Source: CAZQFV01 sp964592645 (GTDB taxonomy: Bacteria; Chloroflexota; Chloroflexia; DTKN01). Taken from it: DNA of 64,000 bases. Below the pieces are notes generated by a model. The model was not told the origin of the DNA. It saw nothing but the letters and a program-made list of their open reading frames with translations, and did no database searches. The DNA lies in assembly GCA_964592645.1 (NCBI GenBank), contig CAZQFV010000022.1, positions 1 through 64,000 on the forward strand, read 5' to 3'. The position numbers were made by a program, and so were the translations under genes. Shown piece by piece: positions 58,302 to 64,000 of this stretch; within the stretch, counting starts at the first letter, position 1; the number at the start of each line of letters is the position of its first letter.

Positions 58302-60212
58302 CTACACGTCCAGGTTGCGCACATTGGCCGCGTGCGTCTGTATAAAGCGCCGGCGGGGCTGGACCTCGTTCCCCATCAGCACGGAGAAGGCCTCCTCGGC
58401 CTCGACGATGTCGTCCATCGTCACCTGGTAGAGGACACGGTTTTCGGGGTTGAGCGTTGTCTCCCAGAGCTGCTCCGGGTTCATCTCCCCCAAGCCCTTG
58501 TAGCGCTGAATGGTGACCCGCTTGCCCTCCGGCACGCGGGCCATGTAGCGGTCCTTCTCCTCCTCGCTGTAGAGCCAGATGACCTTCTTGCCGTCCTCGA
58601 TGCGGTAGAGCGGCGGCTGGGCAAAGTAGAGGTGCCCATGCTCGATCAACGGCTGCATGTAGCGGAAGAAGAAGGTGAGCAGCAGGGTCCTGATGTGGGC
58701 GCCGTCGACATCGGCGTCGACGAGGATCAACACGCGCTCGTAGCGCAGGTTCTCGATATCGAACTGCTCTCCGATGTTGGTCCCGATCGCCGTGATCAGC
58801 GCGCGAATCTCGGCGTTGTCCAGGATCTTGTCCAGGCGCGCCTTTTCCACGTTCAGTATTTTGCCGCGCAGCGGCAGCACAGCCTGGAAACGGCGGTCCC
58901 GGCCGCCCTTGACGCTCCCCCCGGCGCTGGTGCCCTCCACGATCAGCAGCTCCGCCTTGGCCGGGTCGCGCTCCGCGCAGTCGGCCAGCTTGCCCGGCAA
59001 CGAGAAACCGTCCAGCGCCCCCTTGCGCACCACCAGGTCGCGCGCTTTCCTCGCCGCCTCGCGGGCCCGCATCGTGGTCAGACACTTGTCCAGGATACGC
59101 CGGGCATCGGAGGTGTTGGCCTCCAGGTAGGCGCTCAACCCCTCCACCAGCGCCGATTCGACGAAATTCTTGACCTCGCTGTTGCCCAGCTTGATCTTGG
59201 TCTGGCTCTCGAACTGCGGGTCCTCCAGCTTGACGCTGACGATGGCGATCAGCCCCTCGCGCACGTCGTCGCCGCTCAGGTTGGGGTCGGCCTCCTTTAG
59301 GATGCCGGCCCGCCGGGCATAGTCGTTCAGGCAGCGCGTCAACCCGGAGCGGAAGCCGGTCAGGTGCGTCCCGCCCTCGATGGTGTTGATGTTGTTGGCA
59401 AAGGAGAGCACTAGCTCGCGGTAGCTGTCCACGTACAGCAGGGCGATCTCCACCTGGGTGTGGTCCATCGTCCGCTCGATAAAGACCGGTTCCCCGTGCA
59501 GCGCCTCCTGCCCCCGCGCCAGGTAGCGCACGAACGAGTGCACGCTGCCCTCGAAGTAAAAGGTCATCTCCCGGTCGCTGCGTTCGTCCAGGAAGTAGAT
59601 GCGCAGCCCCTTGGTCAGAAAGGCCATCTCCCGGAAGCGCTGCGCCAGGGCCTTGAAGTTGTAGTCGACCGTCTCAAAGATCTCGCTGTCGGGCCGGAAG
59701 GTGATGATCGTGCCCTGGCCGTCGCCCGGCCCGATGTCGGTCACCGGGGCCTGGGGCACGCCGCGGCGGTACTCCTGGAAGTAGCGCCGGCCGCCGCGCC
59801 GCACCTCGACCTTCATCCACTCCGAGAGCGCGTTCACCGCCGAGGCGCCCACCCCATGCAGCCCCGAGGCCACCTTGTAGCCGCCCTCGCCGAACTTGCC
59901 GCCGGCGTGCAGCTTGGTCATCACCACTTCCAGCGCCGAGCGCTTCTCCTTGGGGTGCTCGTCCACCGGGATGCCGCGGCCGTTGTCCACCACCGTCACG
60001 CTGTTGTCGGGGTGGATGGTGATGGAGATATGGTCGCAGTAGCCGGCCAGGCTTTCGTCGATCGCGTTGTCCACGATCTCCCAGACCAGGTGGTGCAGCC
60101 CACGCACATCGGTCGAGCCGATGTACATGCCCGGCCGGCGGCGCACCGCCTCCAGCCCCTCCAAGACTTGGATGTCTTTGGCATCGTAGCTGCCGGTGAC
60201 GGGAGTAACCAT
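58302..60212 (-). CDS. gyrB: DNA gyrase subunit B
   Basis: A 636-residue type IIA topoisomerase ATPase subunit, the usual length for gyrases without the enterobacterial insert. The GHKL ATPase shows YIGSTDVRGLHHLVWEIVDN, VVDNGRGIPVDEH and ASGLHGVGASAVNAL. The TOPRIM domain has IVEGTSAGGSVKGGRD (Glu near 426) and LVDADVDGAHIRTLLL, and the C-terminal RYKGLGEMNPEQLWETT is present. The D of the usual EGDSAGG is Thr here (about residue 428); in E. coli the same position is Asp426, a known quinolone-resistance site. A ParE identity cannot be fully excluded. ATG 60212 has GAGGT upstream. gyrA, recF and dnaA are not nearby. Confidence 0.93.
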   Translation of the reverse strand: MVTPVTGSYDAKDIQVLEGLEAVRRRPGMYIGSTDVRGLHHLVWEIVDNAIDESLAGYCDHISITIHPDNSVTVVDNGRGIPVDEHPKEKRSALEVVMTKLHAGGKFGEGGYKVASGLHGVGASAVNALSEWMKVEVRRGGRRYFQEYRRGVPQAPVTDIGPGDGQGTIITFRPDSEIFETVDYNFKALAQRFREMAFLTKGLRIYFLDERSDREMTFYFEGSVHSFVRYLARGQEALHGEPVFIERTMDHTQVEIALLYVDSYRELVLSFANNINTIEGGTHLTGFRSGLTRCLNDYARRAGILKEADPNLSGDDVREGLIAIVSVKLEDPQFESQTKIKLGNSEVKNFVESALVEGLSAYLEANTSDARRILDKCLTTMRAREAARKARDLVVRKGALDGFSLPGKLADCAERDPAKAELLIVEGTSAGGSVKGGRDRRFQAVLPLRGKILNVEKARLDKILDNAEIRALITAIGTNIGEQFDIENLRYERVLILVDADVDGAHIRTLLLTFFFRYMQPLIEHGHLYFAQPPLYRIEDGKKVIWLYSEEEKDRYMARVPEGKRVTIQRYKGLGEMNPEQLWETTLNPENRVLYQVTMDDIVEAEEAFSVLMGNEVQPRRRFIQTHAANVRNLDV

Positions 60213-60293
60213 ACGAAACCTCGGCGAAGCAGCGAGTCGGCGAGATAGCGAACTGTAGGCCGATCCATGCAACGTGATACCTGAACCGATGTT

Positions 60294-61247
60294 CTATTGT
60301 ACCACGTTCCCCCTTGTTTGTCCACCCAGCCAGTCGCGCAGCATCTCGCGGTAAAAGACCAGGCCGGCGGCGGCCAGCCCGGCGGCGACGTAGCCGTTCA
60401 CCAGGATGGCCAGCAGCAAGAGCAGCGGCTGGCCGGCCAGCCGCCCCCCCAGCGTGGCGATCCCGGTGCGCACCACCGTCGTCAGCAGCAGGAAGCCCAG
60501 CAGCGGCCACAGGCGGTAGCGCGCCAGGCGCAGGCTGTAGACGATCGCCCGCCACGGGTTCACCGCGCTCACCAGCACGGCGGCCGGCGCCAGGTAGAGC
60601 AGCAAGACCCCCCACAGCAGCGTCGTCCCGGCCACCAACGCCAGGAGGATGGTCACGCCGGGGATGAGCAGTTCGCCCAGCATGGCCACCACGGACAGCC
60701 CGAGGAGCAGGCCCCCCCCCGCCCCCAGCACCAGCCCGACAAAAGCGGCCATGCGCCACCATGTGCCGGGGACGCGACGCAGCATGGCCAGCCCCCCCTC
60801 GCGGCTGCCGCGCACCAGGTCGGCCAGCGGCACCAGGTAGAGGCTCCAGGCGAACAAGAGCAGCGCCAGCGCCGCCAGGCCGGCGACGAACAAAAGGAAG
60901 GGCGCCGGCTCCCAGGCCGGCGCGGTCCGCACGGCCGGCGCCGCCTCCGCCAGCCGCGGCACCAGCACCCCCGTCAGCGGGTCGGCTAGCAGCCCGATCA
61001 GGTTGGCGTGGGCGCCCCACTCCTGCAGCGCGACGATGCTCTCTGCGTCGGCCTGCGGCGACTGCTGGAGCATCGTCGCCAGCGGCTCGACCAGCCGGCG
61101 CAGCGAGACGCGCGGCCCCAGCCAGAGGAACAGGTCCAACCCGACGGGGACGACCAGCACCCACAGCCGGCGGTTCAGCGTGGCAAAGCCCTCGACCAGG
61201 ATGCTGAACAGGCGGCGGACGCCCTCCAGGAGTCCAAGGCGCGGCAT
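60294..61247 (-). CDS. Multi-pass membrane protein, function unknown
   Basis: A 317-residue hydrophobic protein with about six membrane helices: near 28-45, 120-140, 165-190, 195-225, 235-255 and 270-295. Polar loops contain GPRVSLRRLVEPLATMLQQS. The pattern, including YLAPAAVLVSAVNPWRAIVY, resembles Chloroflexota proteins of the EI24 or DUF4013-like membrane type, but I do not recognise it firmly. No catalytic motif is visible. ATG 61247 has TTGGAGG upstream. gyrB follows 81 bases after its stop and has its own promoter overlapping the 3' end. Confidence 0.8.
   Translation of the reverse strand: MPRLGLLEGVRRLFSILVEGFATLNRRLWVLVVPVGLDLFLWLGPRVSLRRLVEPLATMLQQSPQADAESIVALQEWGAHANLIGLLADPLTGVLVPRLAEAAPAVRTAPAWEPAPFLLFVAGLAALALLLFAWSLYLVPLADLVRGSREGGLAMLRRVPGTWWRMAAFVGLVLGAGGGLLLGLSVVAMLGELLIPGVTILLALVAGTTLLWGVLLLYLAPAAVLVSAVNPWRAIVYSLRLARYRLWPLLGFLLLTTVVRTGIATLGGRLAGQPLLLLLAILVNGYVAAGLAAAGLVFYREMLRDWLGGQTRGNVVQ
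60296..60324 (-). promoter_or_regulatory. Promoter of gyrB
   Basis: On the minus strand: TGGACA (60319-60324), 17-base spacer, TACAAT (60296-60301). It overlaps the last codons of the upstream gene and leaves an 83-base leader. Confidence 0.68.
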
Positions 61248-61267
61248 CGAACACCTCCAACTGCGGA

Positions 61268-61296
61268 AGTATACCACAGGGACGGTCGCCGGGCAA
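61268..61296 (-). promoter_or_regulatory. Promoter of the multi-pass membrane protein gene
   Basis: On the minus strand: TTGCCC (61291-61296), 17-base spacer, TATACT (61268-61273), 21 bases before the start codon. Confidence 0.6.
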
Positions 61297-61307
61297 ACCG
61301 CTTGCGC

Positions 61308-61337
61308 TTGACATCTCCACCCTGCCTGTGATAGGAT
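61308..61337 (+). promoter_or_regulatory. Promoter of the TctA-like permease gene
   Basis: Perfect TTGACA (61308-61313), 18-base spacer, TAGGAT (61332-61337), divergent from the minus-strand promoter at 61268. Confidence 0.6.
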
Positions 61338-61365
61338 AGTCCCAGCCAGGCTACAAGGAGGTCGT

Positions 61366-62685
61366 ATGCCCTCTGCCATCCTATTGCTCTGGGCCGTCGC
61401 CGGCGCCCTGGTCGCCGCGCTGCTGGCGGTGGTGCCCGCCCTGCACGTCTACAACGTCGCCGGCTTTCTGATCCTGGCCACGGTTACCTATGGGGAGATC
61501 GTCCCGCCGGAGACGCTGGCCTTTTTCTTCCTCGGCATGGTCACCGGCTACTCGATCCTGAACTCGATCTCCAGCATCTTTCTCTCCGTCCCCGACGACT
61601 CCACCGTCTTTATCGTCCTGCCGGGGCAAAAATACCTGCTGCAGCGCCGCGGCTACGAGGCCATCATCCTCTCCGGCCTGGGCGGGCTGGGCGGCATCCT
61701 CGTGCTGGTGCTCCTGACCCCCTTCACATCCAACCTCCTGCCGACGGTGCGCGCCGTCCTGCAGCCGCACATCGCCTGGATCCTCTGGACGATCATCGCC
61801 TTTATGCTCATCTCGGAGTGGCCCAAGGGGTCGGACCGGGCGCCGGCCGGCCTCCGCCGCTGGTGGGACGGCTGGAAGTCGCTCACGGCCGGCCTGGTCA
61901 CCTTTTTCCTCTCCGGACTGCTCGGCTTTGTCCTGATGTACCGCAGCCCCATCCCCGTCACCGTGGGCTACCAGAGCCTGCTCCCGGCCTTTATCGGCCT
62001 CTTTGCCGTGCCCTGGGTGATCCAGAACATCGTCGCCCGCACCAAGATCCCCGAGCAGCACTTTTGCCGGAGCGTAGACGCCGGCCCCGGCATCCTGCTC
62101 CGCGGCACGCTGGCCGGGTCCCTGGGCGGGCTCTTTGCGGCCATGTTCCCCCTGGTCACCGGCGGCATCGGCGGCCTGCTGGCCGGCCACGCCACCGCCC
62201 AGCGCGACGAGCGCGTCTTTGTCATCTCCCAGGGGGCCTCCAAGGTGGTCTACTACGTCGGCGGATTCCTCTTCTTCTTCGCCCCCGGCCTGCAGCGCGT
62301 CAAGGGCGGCATGGCGGCGATGCTCAGCACCCTCTGGGGCGGGACAACTCCGCAGCTCTACCTCCTGGCCGTAGGGGCGGTGGTACTCACCGGCGTGTTG
62401 GCCTTTTTCCTCTCCCTGGCGCTCACCCGCCTCGTCGTGCGCATCCTGGCGGTGATCGACTACCGCTGGATCAGCCTGGGGACGCTCTTCATCCTGCTGG
62501 CCATCGTCGGCGGGATGACGGGACTGGGCGGCCTGCTGGTCTGCGCCGTAGCCACCGGCATCGGCTTCATCCCCCCCCTGTGGGGCTCGCGGCGCATGAA
62601 CTGCATGGGAGTGCTGCTGTTGCCCGTCGCCCTGAGCATGACCGGGATCGGCGACACCGTGGCCGGCTGGCTGGGGCTGCTGTAG
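61366..62685 (+). CDS. TctA-like permease (tripartite tricarboxylate transporter family)
   Basis: A 439-residue protein with about ten to twelve membrane helices. The pattern matches the DUF112/TctA superfamily: Gly-rich FLILATVTYGEIVPPET near the N-terminus, SIFLSVPDDSTVFIVLPGQK, GTLAGSLGGLFAAMFPLVTG near the middle and GMTGLGGLLVCAVATGIGF at the end. Classical TctA works with a small TctB membrane subunit and a TctC binding protein to import citrate-like carboxylates; neither partner gene is nearby. At 439 residues it is shorter than classical TctA (about 500), so it may be a divergent branch with another substrate. AAGGAGGT precedes ATG 61366. Confidence 0.8.
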   Translation: MPSAILLLWAVAGALVAALLAVVPALHVYNVAGFLILATVTYGEIVPPETLAFFFLGMVTGYSILNSISSIFLSVPDDSTVFIVLPGQKYLLQRRGYEAIILSGLGGLGGILVLVLLTPFTSNLLPTVRAVLQPHIAWILWTIIAFMLISEWPKGSDRAPAGLRRWWDGWKSLTAGLVTFFLSGLLGFVLMYRSPIPVTVGYQSLLPAFIGLFAVPWVIQNIVARTKIPEQHFCRSVDAGPGILLRGTLAGSLGGLFAAMFPLVTGGIGGLLAGHATAQRDERVFVISQGASKVVYYVGGFLFFFAPGLQRVKGGMAAMLSTLWGGTTPQLYLLAVGAVVLTGVLAFFLSLALTRLVVRILAVIDYRWISLGTLFILLAIVGGMTGLGGLLVCAVATGIGFIPPLWGSRRMNCMGVLLLPVALSMTGIGDTVAGWLGLL

Positions 62686-62694
62686 GGGAAGGGA

Positions 62695-62991
62695 TCAGTG
62701 CCGCTGGCGCGCTTTCACCTGGCGGCCGCGGGCATCGACGGTGACGCGGACGGTCAGGGGGATGATCATGCCGTCCTCGGCACGGGCGTCCTTGCGCAGG
62801 GTAATGGTGAAGAGCGGTTCTGCGGGGAGTTCCACTTCCGGCAGGCCGATCTTGGCGGCCACCTCGGCCTGGCCGGCCGGCCGGCGGCGCCGAGCCACGC
62901 GCACCTCGGCCCCGGCCATCTCGGGGTGCTCCAGGAGCAGCTCCTGGAGGATGCGCTCGACGATTTCAGGGGCGAGGGTTGGCTCGGTCAC
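62695..62991 (-). CDS. Small conserved-looking protein, function unknown
   Basis: A 98-residue soluble protein: a helical N-terminal half (EPTLAPEIVERILQELLLEH), an Arg-rich stretch (RVARRRRPAG), and a beta-type C-terminal half with LFTITLRKDARAEDGMIIPL, VRVTVDARGRQVKARQRH. The GTG start at 62991 has AAGGAGG upstream. It is convergent with the TctA-like gene (9-base gap) and separated by a palindromic repeat from the ROK kinase. I do not recognise the family. Confidence 0.65.
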   Translation of the reverse strand: MTEPTLAPEIVERILQELLLEHPEMAGAEVRVARRRRPAGQAEVAAKIGLPEVELPAEPLFTITLRKDARAEDGMIIPLTVRVTVDARGRQVKARQRH

Positions 62992-63008
62992 GGCTTCCTC
63001 CTTGATAG

Positions 63009-63068
63009 CCACAAAGACACCAAGACACGAAGGATTCAAGAGTGCTTGGTGTCTTCGAGGCTTTGTGG
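63009..63068. repeat. Inverted repeat of the CCACAAAGACAC type
   Basis: CCACAAAG (63009-63016) pairs with CTTTGTGG (63061-63068), and ACACCAAG (63017-63024) pairs with CTTGGTGT (63045-63052), leaving CTTCGAGG as a bulge. It has the look of a widespread dispersed palindrome. It overlaps the upstream region of the small minus-strand gene. Confidence 0.7.
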
Positions 63069-63084
63069 TAGGAACACCTAGCTC

Positions 63085-64000
63085 CTATAGAAAGAGCGCT
63101 ACGGTCCCCAGGAGCCCCACGTCGGCCTCCAGGGCGGCCGGCTCGATGGGCACGCCGCGGTACGGCGGCATCACCCGCTCCCGGGCGACGCGGCGCACCG
63201 CGGAAAAGAGCACGTCGCCCAGCCTGGAGACGCCCCCGCCGATCAGGACGAGCTCCGGGCTGTAGAGGTGCAGCAGGTTGCCCACGCCCACGCCGCAATA
63301 GAAGGCGGCGCGCTCGATGATCTCCTGCGCCGCGGGGTCGCCGCGGCCGGCCGCCTCGCCGACCAGGCGGGCGTCCACATCCTCCGGCGCGCCATCGCAC
63401 AGCTCGCTGAGCAGCGCGGAGCGGCCGGCGCGCACCGCCTCGGCGCCCTGGCGGGCGATGGCCGTCCCCGAGGCCAGCGCTTCCCAGCATCCGTGGTTGC
63501 CGCAGTTGCAGCGCGGCCCGTCGGGCTGCAGCGTCATGTGGCCCACCTCGACGGCCAGGCCGCGGTGTCCCAGCAGCAGCCGGCCCTCGGAAATCACCCC
63601 GCCGCCGACGCCGGTGCTGATCGTCACATAGACCACGTTCTGGTGCCCGCGCCCGGCGCCAAAGGCCCACTCGCCCAGCGCGGCGGCGTTGGCGTCGTTG
63701 GCCAGGCGCACCGGCAGGGAGAGGCGCTGCTCCAGGATGTCGCGCAGCGGCACCTCGTTCCAGCCGGGCAGGTTGGGCGGGGAGATGATCATCCCGCCCA
63801 GCGCGTCCACCGGGCCGGGCGAACCGACCCCCACCCCCAGGAGGTCATCGTCGCGGATGCCCTGACGGACCTCCTGGATGCGGGCCACGAGCCGCCGCAG
63901 CACCGCCTCCAACCCCTGGCTGGCCTCCGTCGGGCAGGCCACGCGCCGCAGGAAGTTGCCGTCCAGGTCGGACAGGGCGACGCGGATCTGCGTCCCCCCC
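63085..64000 (-). CDS. ROK family sugar kinase, N-terminus beyond the window
   Basis: The frame stays open to the right edge, so the first residues are missing; the visible part begins GGTQIRVALSDLDGN, the ROK ATP-binding start. Next come LLGVGVGSPGPVD, LPVRLANDANAAALGEW, and YVTISTGVGGGVI. The ROK zinc motif CNCGNHGCWEALAS follows VEVGHM. The enzyme probably phosphorylates glucose or a related hexose, or N-acetyl-hexosamine, with ATP. No helix-turn-helix can be judged because the N-terminus is cut. About 304 residues are present, close to full length (300-320). The stop is at 63085-63087. Confidence 0.9.
   Translation of the reverse strand, partial: GGTQIRVALSDLDGNFLRRVACPTEASQGLEAVLRRLVARIQEVRQGIRDDDLLGVGVGSPGPVDALGGMIISPPNLPGWNEVPLRDILEQRLSLPVRLANDANAAALGEWAFGAGRGHQNVVYVTISTGVGGGVISEGRLLLGHRGLAVEVGHMTLQPDGPRCNCGNHGCWEALASGTAIARQGAEAVRAGRSALLSELCDGAPEDVDARLVGEAAGRGDPAAQEIIERAAFYCGVGVGNLLHLYSPELVLIGGGVSRLGDVLFSAVRRVARERVMPPYRGVPIEPAALEADVGLLGTVALFL

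Noticed and set aside
58217..60324. Chromosome origin next to gyrB
   Set aside because: No DnaA boxes (TTATCCACA-like), dnaA, dnaN or recF are visible, and the direct repeats do not match DnaA sites.

Overview
The window reads as a GC-rich chromosomal segment of a Chloroflexota (Anaerolineae-like) bacterium. The assignment is inferred from several things: the CvpA-MutS2 pair, RNase J next to FtsK, a Tad-type pilus operon with a receiver-fused TadZ, secreted proteins with long Thr/Pro-rich linkers, a tripartite-tricarboxylate-type permease, and many intergenic palindromes. Promoters match the sigma-70 consensus very well (TTGACA, 17 bases, TATAAT or TACAAT), and most starts have a GGAGG-type ribosome binding site. 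The sequence is a scaffold: one run of exactly 100 N lies inside a gene at 1942-2041.

Layout. 1-4950: zinc-ribbon membrane protein, TPR protein (with the gap), coiled-coil protein, SPFH/SHOCT protein and a second TPR protein, resembling a membrane-stress cluster. 5012-16815: tRNA-Val, cvpA, mutS2, H+-pyrophosphatase, two tRNA-Ala genes on the minus strand, family 4 uracil-DNA glycosylase, a two-TM protein, RNase J and FtsK. 16816-18605: a decayed stretch with an unidentified fragment and an internally deleted MATE transporter, then a zinc/TM protein and a YbaK-type deacylase. 18909-21305: lipoprotein lytic transglycosylase. 21384-26051: tadZ-tadA-tadB-tadC on the minus strand. 26173-32299 (minus): Gdt1-like transporter, ValRS, a small PP2C-type phosphatase and an EF-G family GTPase whose leader holds a terminator hairpin. 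32698-36522: PrsW-like protein, single-TM protein and secreted trypsin-like protease. 36568-44253 (minus): GH13 enzyme, five-PAS hybrid kinase, TtcA-like thiolase, glycosyltransferase and CpaB-like protein. 44556-52493: a chagasin-papain fusion protease and a 1631-residue exported protein. 52606-54258: two dead transposases. 54296-57980: chemoreceptor with a multi-TM N-terminus plus an orphan NMT1-type binding protein. 58302-64000: GyrB, two membrane proteins, a small protein and a truncated ROK kinase.

No CRISPR array, rRNA, prophage or classical defence island was seen. The most distinctive items are the papain-type protease carrying its own chagasin-like inhibitor domain in place of the usual propeptide, the 10-bp inverted repeat flanking the -10 element of its promoter, the attenuator-like terminator ahead of the EF-G family gene, the PrsW-like protein lacking its catalytic residues beside a secreted protease, and the chemoreceptor whose consensus promoter lies in a transposase remnant. 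All functional statements are inferred from the sequence; no database search was run.
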